The position numbers and the translations under genes are program-made. Source: Cryptomeria japonica (taxonomy: Eukaryota; Streptophyta; Pinopsida; Cupressales; Cupressaceae). From it: a DNA stretch of 60,000 nucleotides. Numbering within the stretch: the stretch's first letter is position 1; every line of letters starts with the position of its first letter. The stretch is taken from contig NC_081410.1 of assembly GCF_030272615.1 (NCBI RefSeq), positions 122,080,640-122,140,639 on the forward strand. Direction: 5' to 3'. The notes beneath the pieces are model-generated. The model searched no databases and was not told where the DNA came from. It worked only from the letters and a program-made list of their open reading frames with translations. Shown one piece after another: positions 11,701 to 22,733 of this stretch.

Positions 11701-13405
11701 TGGCGGAAATCTCCCTTGGGCCGCCATTCGACATTCCCCTGAGAACCACCCTCCTACCATCCACCTCGAATGAGAACTCCATCCTTTTGAAGCTCTGTGT
11801 GTACTGGTCGAGGGTCTCCATCCATTGAATGCCCAATATGACATCTGTGTCATCCAGATCCACCACAAAGAAATCATCGGTCACCGTGTAATTTCCCATG
11901 GTGATGCTCAGTTGCGGAACCAGGTGAGTGCATGATAGGAGATTGCCTCCTGCCACCTTGACATCGAACCCTTCATGCTCCTTTGTACACAAGGCCCTTC
12001 GGTTGACAAGTGACGAGTTTATGAAGTTGAGCGAGGCTCCACTGTCGAGCATAACAAGAACTCGTTGCCCTTTTAGTGTGCCACGTACTCTAAATACACT
12101 GCACCTTGGGGTACCCGCTAGTGTGGCAATGATACCCCCCCTCCGAACCAATTTGGAGATTCTCTCTACCAAGCTGGTTTCTTCGACTGATTCTTCCCTT
12201 GGAGTTTCGCTTTCTTCATGCTCCTCTTCTCCATCGGACATCACTTCAATATAGTGAATCTTTCCTTTGCCCAAACATCGATGACCTGGTTCCCATGGTT
12301 CTTTGCAAGTGAAACACAGCTTCTTCCTTCTGAGTTCCTGTCTTGAGGCTTCATCGAGCGATGACCCCTTCAGATAGGGTTTATTATCCTTCTCCCTCGG
12401 AACGAAAGGTGGTTTGGTGTGCGCAAAACTTCTGGAAGAGGCAGATGTTGCCATGTTACGGGCCTTTTTTATTGCTTCCGTGAGCGTGTTTGGGTTGAAC
12501 CCTTTCACCCAACCTTTCAGTGGTTCCATCAATCCGTCCATGAACAAGACCACCAATCTCCGCTCTGAGATGTCAGTCACCAACACGGATAGTCTCTGGA
12601 ATTCTATGATGTAACTGTCCACAGATCCCGACTGCTTTAGTTGTGCCAACTCCTTGAAATTGAGTTTTGGATCCTTCCCGTCAAATCGATCTATGAGCTT
12701 CTTTGTGAATTCGACATAGGAAGTTATCTGGTCATGGCCAAGAGTGACCATTCCATGGTGCCACCATTCATGCGCGACCCCTTCCAGGTGGAGTGCTGCA
12801 AACTTGATAGCTTCATCTTCAGGCATCGGGTTGAGTTGGAAGTAAGTATCAGCTTTTTGAACCCAGACACGTGCTGAGGTCGCTCCAGCCCCATCAAAGC
12901 ATGACAGGTTGATCTTGCCAACCTTCCGCTTGACGTCATTATTATAGTGTCCATAATAGCCCCGACTTCTGCCGCCCGAGTATTTCATCCGGAGCTCCAC
13001 ATAATCCTTGAAGGATATGTCCCCTTCGAGATTTGCATCCCTCCAATCTTGACTCAACTGTGCTTGCATCTCCTGAAAGGTGGGTTCTGGCTCCCCCCGT
13101 GGTGCTTCTGATTTTTGAGGAAAAGTCGGCATTAGCGGCCGTGAATGCGAGCGTTGGACGTTTGACCTTCCCGTGACCGAATCATCGCCCTATCCATTCT
13201 GTTCTCCATTCGTTTTTCCCAAGGCCAATTGTCGTAAGGTTTCCTCCATGATTTGTTGTCGTTGCTCTCCTCTGGTTAGGGTGTCGTTGAGTTGAGCTTG
13301 GCTTTTGGTTAGCTCCCTTAATAGTGCCATGACTTCTCTTGTAGGGTCCTGAGGTTCGCCCATTTGATCGACTGAAAAGTACCTCCTTCTGGTGTACACT
13401 TGCAT
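8753..13405 (-). pseudogene. gag-pol: Chromovirus gag-pol polyprotein with chromodomain, two nonsense codons
   Basis: A single frame of 1551 codons from ATG 13405 to the stop at 8753, cut by TAG at 13190-13192 and TAG at 9917-9919 (just after the integrase zinc finger ECSTCQ); no frameshift. Order of domains: gag, zinc knuckle CFTCKEPWEPGHRC, protease MLDSGASLNFI, RT with KIDLRSGYHQI and FFDDILIYS, RNase H with ECDASGEGIGAVV and RTDHNSL, integrase HHCC (AGHPGYLKTY) and D,D,E residues (MDFITGLPR, DRDSRFLSTF, HPQTDGQTE), then a chromodomain-like tail (EFLISWKNLPIEDATWEGK). All catalytic residues I looked for are present. The tail places it in the chromovirus clade of Ty3/gypsy; the sub-lineage was not determined. 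Confidence 0.95.
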
Positions 13406-13435
13406 CCGCTACACGACAGGTTGGCAAGATCACAA

Positions 13436-13447
13436 GCTCTGATACCA
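13436..13447 (-). other. Primer binding site, initiator Met tRNA type
   Basis: On the minus strand TGGTATCAGAGC follows the 5' LTR after one base. This is the standard plant primer site complementary to the 3' end of initiator Met tRNA, where minus-strand cDNA synthesis starts. Confidence 0.93.
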
Positions 13448-13448
13448 C

Positions 13449-14282
13449 TGTAATGTTCCCTTGCCAATGTACGGCAAAATTGAGAGCGTGTGGGTGTGAC
13501 AGTATGGTGAAGGTGAGGGTGTACAATGGAGGAATGACGTACGGTGGGGCGTACGGTTACGGTGGAAGGTAAGGCATACGATGGGGCGTACAGAAGGCGT
13601 ACGGTGGGCGTATGGTGGAGGAATGGCGTACGGTGGAGGTATGGCGTACAGTGGGTGTACGGTGGAGGAATGGCATACGGTGGGAGTTAAGGTGTACGGT
13701 GGGCGTACGGTGAGAGGTAAGGCGTACTGTGGGTGTATGGTGGAGGAATGGCGTACGGTGGGAGGTAAGGCGTACGGTGGGTATGCTCCGCCTTCGAGAC
13801 CTTTAGATACTTAGTCAATTTGTAAAGCGTAGTGGAATTTATTATTATCACAGGCACAAGAGACTTAAGAGTTGATGATGAATATCCACACATGCACGGG
13901 AAATTATATTGATAATGATCGCACTGTAGATTACATAGATTCAGAACAGAAGCAGACTAGGGTGAGGAGGACTCCCACCGAAACTGCGGATGCCAAGTAG
14001 GGAGGATCTCTCACCTCCGAAATGATAGACAAGCTGAACTCCAAACTGGAATTCGCACAAATAAAGGAAAAATACCAAATTCGCATGCCTACAATAATGA
14101 CTAACACGGCCATATATATGGGCTCCGGGAAACTTCCCGAAGGGTTACAAACGGGCCGACACGACCAACCAAAACTTGCCTAATCTAATTAAATAAAAGG
14201 GGCCCGAAAGATTTGTTATTAAATTTGGGGCCTTACAACAAGGTAATTAGATTTATTATTTAATTATATCGGGGACATCACA
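13449..14282 (-). repeat. Chromovirus 5' LTR (834 bp)
   Basis: It begins TGTAATGTTCCC and ends GGGGACATCACA on the plus strand, with the minisatellite at 13536-13790 and the CCATATATATGG motif at about 14110-14121. Right of it lies the target duplication TGTGG (14283-14287). Confidence 0.93.
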
Positions 14283-14287
14283 TGTGG

Positions 14288-15138
14288 CATGTAGAATTTC
14301 TTATGCTGGAGGGTCATGAATTCCTCCATCCTATCTGCCAGCAATGATGCCCAATTGTACACCACTTCATTGCGTAGCCCATTCACTAGGACAATTTGTG
14401 CAATAGCTATATCCGACATGCGACTGGCACCTGTAAGGCGACTCTTCACCACGAACAACAAGCATCTCCATCTCCCTTTGCCAAAAATGATTTCTTGACC
14501 CCCCTACCCTTACCAACACTTTTGAGGCTATCCTTTTCTACTTGTGTGAGGTTATCCCGCAACAACAATTGTAGCAAGGTGGCACGAACGTCTGGAGTGA
14601 TTTTTAGCAAAGTATCAATTTTTTTTCCCTTCACTCCAAGTATGCCAAAAACCCTTCTGAACTCGCTTGCCGTGAAGGAAATAGTTATCCGCTGGTGCTG
14701 GTAGTCAAATACGGACTGGTGGAGGTGTCTATCATAGGTGCCAATCATGGCACACAAAACTACCTCAAAATCTTTTATACAAAAAATTGGCATTTGTACA
14801 GCCCAATGTACCTGTGCCTGGCGGACATTTTTCTTTATTGGGTCATCATGAGGTGTCTTCGTCCACCAATTCCTGCAATCTAGTCCATTGAGACCCTCAA
14901 ACACGATGTTGTCCATTGTTAACTCTTCCTTCTCCTTTGTCGACTGGGTCTTCGGACGATGCTTTTTGCCTTTCTGAGTGCTGCTCATCCCCAGGCTGCC
15001 TGGAACACGCACACCTAATGGCAAAACTCTCTTGCTTGTGTCCTTACTTGATTCAAAGGTTCTTCGCCCTCCCTGTAACTTTTCTTCTAACGGTTGCAAC
15101 CGTTTTCTCCAATCCGCCTTATTCTTGTTTGTGTCCAT
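14288..15138 (-). pseudogene. ORF3 proximal segment: extra ORF downstream of Tat-like pol
   Basis: From ATG 15138 the frame is open to about 14450, where a frameshift moves it into the frame used to 14288. The start is basic (MDTNKNKADWRKRLQPLEEK). The body has FEGLNGLDCRNWW, MPIFCIKDFEVVLCAMIGTY, TASEFRRVFGILG and SDIAIAQIVLVNGL..YNWASLLADRM. The last two blocks align with unit A (EAIGDAFDIPF; FNWAQIISDNI) and unit B (VDWARIISNNL). The order of helices resembles what I recall of the putative plant transposon protein family, unverified. Its place 3' of pol on the same strand is the place of env-like or accessory ORFs in Athila/Tat elements; no signal peptide or membrane segment is obvious, so env is not supported. 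Confidence 0.7.
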
Positions 15139-15801
15139 TGAACCCCGATTAATTACTTTAATCCGCTTTTATTGCTATTTAACCGCCTTGCACGTGCCAA
15201 TCTCTTCTTTGCCGTACGGTCGCCTTGCCGTACCTATACCGTACTGTTCTGCTAACTTGCCTGGTGTACGACAGTTGTACGATGATCCTGCCCTTTATTT
15301 TCTCCTTGTCTGGGTCTATGCCGTATTGGCCGTACGACGGTGCGGTATAAATGATTATGTGGGTATAAAAAACGGGTATAAAACGCCGCTCACCGCACTA
15401 CCGTGGGAGCACGGGCTCCACCGCACGGTGAGCACGTCGTGCCACCGTGCGGGAGCATGCGAGCTCCATCGCATGGTGGACACGCCGTGCCACCGCACGA
15501 TGGACATGCTGTGCCACTGCACGGTGAGCACGCCGTGCCACCGCATGGTGGGCACGCGGGCTCCACCGCACGGTGAGCACGTGGGCTCCACTGTACGGTG
15601 ATCACGTGGTGCCACCGCACGGTGGGCACGCACCATACAGTGCACTTTTCTTTTCGTTTCATTTTTTTATTTTTTATTTTTATTTTTTAATTTTTTTTTA
15701 TTTTGGCTCCGTACGATCGCCTGTCGTATAGCCCTGTATGGCCGTACAGTTGCCTGCCATACGTTTTTTTTAAATAATTTTTTTTTTTAATTATTATTTC
15801 T
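15139..15801 (-). repeat. Spacer between pol and ORF3 with a 24-bp minisatellite
   Basis: Positions 15398-15640 hold about ten copies of a 24-25-bp unit (CCGCACGGTGAGCACGTCGT plus GCCA, with variants) in a very GC-rich context. It is flanked by A/T homopolymer-rich sequence (15660-15700, 15765-15800) and by GCCGTACGG-type words at 15210-15345. The short ORFs here on both strands (repeats such as HRAVA, PCGG) are translations of the array. In element orientation the array lies directly upstream of ORF3, the same relative position as the arrays in units A and B. Confidence 0.85.
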
Positions 15802-18800
15802 TCAAGAGGATTTGGGGTCGGTCAATTGCCTCTGCTCGTGATATAGTTTTAATTTCAACCCATTGGTGCTACTTGCAACCTCCCGTCCATCCAGTGTCCA
15901 CAACTTCACTGCCCTGTTCTCTGCCACCTCGTAGACTTTATATGGTCCTAACCATTGCACCTTGAATTTGCCTGGTTTAATCTCATTACGCCCATTATAT
16001 TTTAGTACCAGTTGTCCTAAAGCAAACCTCATTCATTTCAAGTGCTTGTCATGCCACAACTTCCTCCTTTGTTGGGCTGCCTCCGTAGCCCACTGGGCCA
16101 TCATTCTTTTCTCATCCAACTTGTTCAAGACATACAATCTTTCCCTCAGGCTCTCCATGTCCCCTAGTCTGTTCTCGATTGCAATGCGAAGGCTTGGTAC
16201 CATGAATTCCGCTGGCACAACAGCTTCCTACCCGTACATGAGTTGGAACAGAGTCTGGATGGTGGTCACCTTGTAGGTTGTGCGGTAGGCCCACAAGACC
16301 GAAGGTAATTTTTCTTCCTATTCTTCTTCCTCGACGCCGCAAGATTTGTAAATTACCCCCACGATAATCTTGTTGGTTGCCTTAGCCTGCCCATTGGCTC
16401 GCGGATAATAGGGGTTGGACAATGAATGAAAATTTTCAAATTCAGTATTGAGGAGTTTGATGACGTGGTTCACAAAATGTCCACCCCTGTCGCTGGTCAA
16501 CTGCATAGGGATACCATATCGTGTAATGATTTGCTCATAAATGAATCTTGCTGTGCTTACGGCCGAGTTGTCAAGCAGGGCCCGCGCTTCAACCCACTTG
16601 GTTAAATATTCTGTGGCTACCACAATGTAGCGACACCTCCTAGCGTGGCTGGCCTTGAGTGGCTCGATAAAATCCAACCCCCAGCGCTCGAATAGTTCCT
16701 GAGCATGCGAAGGGTTGAGGGGCATGAAATCCCTTTTGAGCGGCCTCCCTGCTCTCTGACACATATCATAACCTACTACCCATTCTCTGGCATCATTATA
16801 TAATATGGGCCACCACAGGCCTGCTAGCAACACCTTTCTTGCCATAGTGTCTAGTCCCACATGGCCTCCTATGGGCACCTCATGTGCCTCCCTCAGAATG
16901 CTTAGCACCTCTTCCTCCATCACACACCGACGTAACACCTGGTCGAGTCCCATTTTATACAACAATCCATTAATCAACTGAAACGTGCGGCTTCTCAACA
17001 CGAGTTTTCTTCGTTCTCCCGGTGGCATACCTTGGGGGAATACGGAGGTGGAGAGATATTCCCCGATGGCAATATACCATGGTGGCAGTACTGCGATCTT
17101 GAATAGGCGAGCATCTGAAAAGTCATCATTCACCCCCTCTGGCGGCTCTCCGGACCTAATCCGAGACAACTTGTCAACAGTGACATGGCTCTTGCCTGGC
17201 CGTACAATTATTGTGAATGTAAACTCCCGGAGGAGCAGTAGCCACCTGCTTATCCTACCTTGGATGATGGGTTTGTTTACCGGGTACATCAAAGCCTGGT
17301 GATCCACATAGAAAGTGAAGGGTGTCGCCAGCAAGTAATGTCGAAATTTCTGTACAGCATAGACCATTCCGAGGGCTTCCCTCTCGGTGGTACTGTAGTT
17401 CTTCTCGGCTTTCGACATCAACCGACTGGCAAAATAGATGGGATGATCCAACCCATGCCCCCTTTCTTGCGCCAATGTAGCCCCAATGGCATGGTTCGAG
17501 GCATCCACGTGTACGTGGAATTCTCGGTCCCAGTTTGGATAGGCCAGAATGGGTGCTGCCACCAGTCTCCTCTTGAGTTCCTTGAATTCTTCCCCTTGTG
17601 CCGATTCCCATATGTACGGTTTGCCCTTCCTTGTCAGTTTGTCTAGTGGGAACGAAAGTTGGGCAAAGTTCTTGATGAACTTCCGGTAGTATCCAATGTG
17701 TCCCAAGAAGGACTTGACTCCCGTCACATCAATGGGCGACTCCATTTCTACAATTACCCGTACCTTATCCGGGTCAGTTTTCAATCCAACTTTACAAACG
17801 ATATGGCCTAACAACTTTCCTTGTGGTACCATAAATCTGCATTTCCGTGGGTTTAATGCGAGCTTGGTCCTTCGGCATCGCTCCATGCACTCTCTCAGTG
17901 CCACCAAGTGAGCGTCTTCGCTACTGAAAATCCACCAGTCATCCAAAAAAGCTTTAAAATTTCCCACAGACATCTTATCGAAGATGTGAAGGACTATCCT
18001 CTGGAAGGTCGCGGGAGCATTGCACAACCCAAACGGCATGCAGTTGTACACATGGACTCCATCCTCTACCACAAAGGTGGTCTTCAACTTGTCCTCCTCA
18101 GCTATGGAAATTTGGTTGTATCCTGAAAAGTCGTCGAGAAATGAGTACATTTCATGGCCAGCCACCTCCTCCAGGATGTTGTCTGTGAAGGGTATAGGAA
18201 ATGGGTCCTTGATGGTGACTACGTTGAGGCACCGAAAATCCACGCAGATGCAGATCTGGTTGGCCTCCTTCTTGAGTGAGATCACAGTCGGCGAGACCCA
18301 CTCACTTGTCTCCACCCGAAATATGATGCCGGCCTCCAGCATCCGTTCGATCTCTTCGTTCACTTTGGCAACATAGTTCTTATTCATTCGATACGGCCTC
18401 TTTCGTACCGGTTGGGCTCCCGGGACCAATGGTATCCGGTGGATGCACAATTCTAGCGGGACCCCCTTTAGATCCTTGTAGGACCAGGCTAATACGTCCT
18501 TGTATTCCATGAAGATTTTGAATGCTGCAGCCTTCAGCACCGAGCTCCAATCATTGCCTACCCATATATTTCGAGGGTTGGCAGTGTCTCCTAAGTTCGT
18601 CTCCTTCACAGTGGGGTCTTCGTACCGCATTGGTCTATCCTTTGAAAATTCGTACGCCGGGACATCATCTACTTTGGCGTCTCCCTCCTTATACTCCGTG
18701 TACTCTGGCGGGAACTCCTCCTTCTTGCTTGGCTCGTCCTCAATCTGTAGCATGTGACCAGCAGGGTGAAACACTTCATAGTCTTCTATTTGCCAGTGGA

Positions 18801-21414
18801 AGAGTCCATTCAATGAGGAAGTGTCATCTTTTGAGCATCCACTGAGTTCAAGCACTCCTTCGTCGTTTGGTTCCCTCTCGTCTTTACCTTCATAGGAGTC
18901 CCACTCCCATTTGTTTGAATCCTTCGAATTCGAGTCTGATGACGCAAGTTCCTCGCCGACAACCTGGGTTCTCAAATTAATGGTGTACTTCCGCCCCCCT
19001 TTCTCCATGGAAAGGGTGTTCTTCTTCCAGTAATGGTTCACCTTTGTTGTAACCCACCACCCTCTCCCTAAGATGGCGTCATACCCCTTCTTCTTGAGTG
19101 GGATTACCACAAAATCTAGTAGGAAGGGTTGTGTGCCGATGGTCATCGGTTGGGCCATCAGGGTGCCGAGTGGCTTGATGTCGTGCTGGTTTGCACCTAC
19201 CAAGTTGAATGTGAGTGCCCATAGTGTTGGCTTCCCAAGCTGCTTCCACATATCCTCCGGCAGCACATTCATCCCCGAACCTCTGTCCACGATGGTGTCT
19301 TTGAGGATAGCCTTGAGAATTCCCATCTTTACTACCACAGGGTGCCGACCACTATTTAAGGCCAACAACATTGGGTCAGCCGAGGGGCTAACTGGAACTT
19401 CCGCCCATGTCGCACCCAAAGGTGCCTGCGCAGTGGTTTGTATGGAACTAAAAATGCCGGTTCTCAGCTGTGGCATTGTGTCTAGAAGGTCCTTCACCCT
19501 TATCGACACCTCCATCTGCAGTACTTGCCCAATTATGTTATTCTCGGCTTCAGTACAGGATGATGTACTCACCACCTCTTTGTTCTGTCGTTCAACCGTC
19601 ATCTCACGTTGAATGTTGGCTTTTGCCTCCCGTAATCTCTCCTTCTCCGTATGGGGGTCGGGATAAGTGGCCTTTTTGGTCCGAGCATGGGTGATTGCTA
19701 GTACTTCTTTCTCACTAGTCTTTTCAATGTTGAGGAGGTTAACCCCTGGCTTGGGGCAATTTGTCTCATCGTGCTCTCCAGGACCACACCATCTGCACAA
19801 GTGCTGGGGTGCCTCCTCTTTCTGGCAATCCCGTGCAAAATGTCTCCACTAGTTGCATGCCCGACACTGAATCATCGGTCCTCCCTTGGCATCATATTGC
19901 ATTCGACTCTGATTATTGCTATTATTGTTGTTGCCTCTTCCTCCCCTTCAGTTACCTCTGTAACCACCAGATGATGCCGTGGTGTTTGCTTGAGGCTGCG
20001 ATGTGCCTGCTGTCACTGACGGCTGCTCTTGGGTGAAGAGCACTTGGTTCCTGTGTGTCTTCATGTTGTAGGGACATTCTTTGGTAGAGTGTCTCGACAC
20101 TTGGCAAATATCGCAGAAGGCCTTTTTTGGACAAGAGCCTTTTGTATGACCTTCCTCCTTACATTTGGCGCACCATACTTCCTCATTTTTGCTGGTGCTT
20201 CCCTTCATGCTCTTGAATTCCTTCATCATGCGGTGCATATCCTTTTGAAGGGCTTGCACCTTTTTACTCGACCCCTCATCACTGCTACTTCCGTCGGAGG
20301 AGTCCTCCTCTCCAGAGGATCTGTCCTTCTTTTTCCTGGATGTCTTCCCTTCACTCTCCAGGTCCATTACCCAGTTATAGGCATCGTTGTAGGATGTGGG
20401 GGGTACAATTTTCATTTTCCTTCTGAGTGACGATTTTAAGCCCTCCACAAACCACCTTTTCTTCAACCCATCGCCGGGGTGGTTATCCATTCTTCCCAAC
20501 AATTTCTTGAGGCGTCGGCTATATGCTCGGATGGTCTCAGTTTTCCCCTGCTTGGTGCTTAGGATTTCTGCTACGATTTCATTATCATCTCTGAGGAGTC
20601 GAAACTCCTTTTCGAAGGCTTTGTGCAATTCATCCCAAGTTGTCAGTTGGGTTTTGTCATCATCCGAGTACCAATCGATGGCTACTCCTTGTAGGGTGGC
20701 GGGGAATTGCACCATCCATTCCACCCTATCAGCCAAGCCATTTGCCGACCAGATTGTTTTAGATGTACGACAATGCCGTATGGGGTCTTCTTTCCCATCT
20801 CCGGTGAACTTCGGCAATTTTTGCTGATTCGCCATTACGTTTCTTGGCGGCAGCCTGGTCTGCCCTCCATAACTCGAATTTGACCCTCCAGGAACTCCTC
20901 CTCCAGACACTGGTCCTCCCGAAGGTACTCCACTAAGATTCGGTCCGTTGGGTCCCACCAAGTTGGTCTGACTACCAGGGTGTGATGAGCCTACCCCGAA
21001 CAGATTGCTTCTACTACCGTGACCTTGTGTCCTCCTGACACCTTCGGTCGCACCGGTATCCTCGGCCTCTCTGTTCTCGGTCTCTGTCTCGTCTTCCCTC
21101 CTGGTCTCGACACCTCTGTATGGCGTGAACAACTCTATCGTACTCCCGTCATCGATCTCCTCCAATGTTAGGGAAAGGTCCCCCAACCGTTTCCTGGTGG
21201 TTTCTATTAGTGTGGAAACTTGGCCCTTGCCAGAGCCATTGCTATCATTTCCGCCACTTCCTTCCTTGACAATCCTCTTGAATCTTCTTCTTCGTTCTAC
21301 TTGTTGTTCGAGAATTAATGTTCGTTGGGTGGCTTCAGAGTACCCTATGTATTCCTTCTTATTTTTGTCCTTATTTAGCAGATTGGGCATTAATTCTAAA
21401 TTCTCCTTATGCAA
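15802..21414 (-). pseudogene. gag-pol: Tat/Athila-like gag-pol, five nonsense codons, no frameshift
   Basis: One frame of 1871 codons from ATG 21414 to 15802. In-frame stops are TGA 19948, TAG 19849, TAG 16318, TAG 16228 and TGA 16033. Gag has the capsid-like stretch (AFEKEFRLLRDDNE) and zinc knuckles CAKCKEEGHTKGSC, CDICQVSRHSTKEC and CRWCGPGEHDETNC, plus CRACN with a TAG inside. Protease is degenerate (IVDRGSGMNVLP). RT has FLDDFSGYNQI and AFLDDWWIFS; RNase H HVDASNHAIGATL. Integrase has GGHVGLDTMARK, YDMCQRAG (first zinc Cys replaced by Tyr), LDFIEPL, TSDRGGHF and GQAKATNK, where the catalytic Glu is Lys. All these defects fit C-to-T or G-to-A changes. It is dead but well preserved in length. 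Confidence 0.9.
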
Positions 21415-21526
21415 TAGAACAAGGCATCATATTGAAAAGAACACTTTTATTAATTCATCCCTGGTATACAATGTATGTCACTATAGTGGGGGTGTTGTTG
21501 TTTTATTCTCCTTCGCTCGTACACAT

Positions 21527-21897
21527 TTAGGGATTATTCACCCCTCGGTCGCTTTCATTGTGCTCCTCCTCTTGGCGCTCATGAAACTCCTGTAGGATTT
21601 GTTGGCGTCGGTTCTCCCGATAGGTCTCTTCCTTGCGGTTTTGGAGAGCCAAAAATCCCTGTGCCAGAAGGTTGGGCAAATTGCTCATCAATCGATTATT
21701 GTCAGGCTTACACCAAGCGCACTCCATACAACGTCCTCTGGAACATCCTCGGTGGTGGCTTCCCTTCGTATGTGTGTTTCAATCGCCACCTGGAGGATGC
21801 AGGAGAAATCTTTCGTGAGTGCTAGTTCTCCCTCGAACAGTTCTTTAGGTTCTTCGTCTGGGTTATTGCTCGTCCCTTTGGCCAATGGTTGTCCCAT
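21527..21897 (-). pseudogene. Small leader ORF upstream of gag
   Basis: Two overlapping minus-strand frames join into one product of about 120 residues: MGQPLAKGTSNNPDEEPKEL at 21897 and NNRLMSNLPNLLAQGFLAL with a Glu/Arg-rich tail to 21527, with a frame change near 21715-21727. It sits between the primer site and the gag ATG and could be a displaced gag N-terminus or a separate short ORF. The MGQ start resembles an N-myristoylation signal, which is only a suggestion. Confidence 0.4.
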
Positions 21898-21941
21898 TAT
21901 CCGTGTGCCATGTAGTATACTCTCGTGCTTCGGATAAATTT

Positions 21942-21955
21942 CGGCAACGGTGCCA
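21942..21955 (-). other. Primer binding site, Asp tRNA type (variant)
   Basis: On the minus strand TGGCACCGTTGCCG follows the LTR after two bases. Athila/Tat elements typically use TGGCGCCGTTGCCGGGGA, complementary to Asp tRNA; this copy has one change within the first fourteen bases and has lost the GGGA end. It supports the lineage call made from pol. Confidence 0.75.
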
Positions 21956-21957
21956 AA

Positions 21958-22733
21958 TGTTTACCCTCTGGGTGAACAGTTTAGAACATACAAATAGAAT
22001 GCTTAACGAAAGACAATAATGCCATAGATACCAGATAAGATCAAGCAAATATAAGAAATACTATTCCATTCATAATCATGTGTGCTTACAAGTTACCTTC
22101 CATAAAGGTACCAAGGGGTGCGGGGGGCAACCGTCGCACCCGTAACTACCATCCCTCGGTTACCATACTAACAAAGACAAGTACTACTTAATTAACTACG
22201 GTGTTATTCTCGTACAATATTACCACCAACAGTAATGATATAGAGATTATTATAGTCGCTGGTAATTTATCATTCAATTTCTATTGCTTTTGGGATGCCA
22301 CATTTGGCTAGGGCAAATTAAAATCCATTCGATAATATCCTGGTTTTTTATCATATCTCCCCCACAAATAGAATGAACTGATCTTGTTCTTATACCTCCA
22401 AAACCGAAGGGTTGGCATCTTTTGAGGTTTGACCAGTCACCTCTCTTCTTGATCGGTTTCTTCATAACTATGCCTCCCGTAGGCAAATCGTATTACTTCA
22501 TAACAACCGGTTTATATATTCAACTCACTCCTTTACTTGTCTTAATATTATTTTATTTATATTATTATTATTATTATTTTATTTGAATATTTCAATTAAT
22601 AGATATTAATTAAATAATAGTATAAATATATAAATTTCAAATAATCATTCATTAGTAATTACTATATTAAATAATAATAATAATTGTTTCTTTTTAAGGA
22701 TATATATATAATGATCAAGGAGGGGACATGACA
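21958..22733 (-). repeat. 5' LTR of the Tat-like element (776 bp)
   Basis: On the plus strand it starts TGTTTACCCTCTGGG next to the primer site and ends AGGGGACATGACA, so in element orientation it runs TGTCATGTCCCC...GGTAAACA. A TATATAAA box on the minus strand (22511-22519) lies about 215 bases into it. The outer end is inferred from the canonical terminal motif, since the other LTR is outside the window. Confidence 0.7.

Larger units (their letters stand above)
7831..14282 (-). mobile_element. Chromovirus-type Ty3/gypsy retrotransposon, near full length
   Basis: LTRs at 7831-8779 and 13449-14282 enclose a minus-strand gag-pol. The 5-bp duplication TGTGG flanks it at 7826-7830 and 14283-14287. 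In element orientation the LTR runs TGTGATGTCCCC...GGAACATTACA, and the primer site for initiator Met tRNA follows directly. Outside the internal minisatellite the two LTRs differ at about four positions in some 510 bases, including the last codon-sized end (CATCACA against CATCATA), so insertion is recent. It landed inside ORF3 of the older Tat-like element. Only two nonsense codons disable the polyprotein. Confidence 0.95.
1..22733 (-). mobile_element. Tat/Athila-like Ty3/gypsy retrotransposon, nested host of two insertions
   Basis: In element order: 5' LTR (22733-21958), primer site, small leader ORF, gag-pol (21414-15802), minisatellite spacer, ORF3 (15138 leftward, interrupted by the chromovirus and apparently by unit A). 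The 3' LTR is not in the window, which agrees with ORF3 still being open at base 1. RT and integrase motifs (FSGYNQI, RAGRPLKRDFMPL) and the primer type place it near the Tat/Athila branch. It is the oldest layer of this region. The span covers foreign insertions at 7831-14282 and about 721-7407. Confidence 0.8.

Noticed and set aside
14264-15138. ORF3 as a retroviral envelope gene
   Set aside because: No signal peptide or membrane-spanning segment is visible and the domain order matches the A/B ORFs instead.
15355-15662. His/Arg/Cys/Pro-rich ORFs on the minus strand
   Set aside because: They translate the 24-bp GC-rich minisatellite, a multiple of three that keeps all frames open.
16985-21595. 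Many plus-strand ORFs opposite the Tat-like gag-pol
   Set aside because: Shadows of the minus-strand polyprotein; no independent motif.
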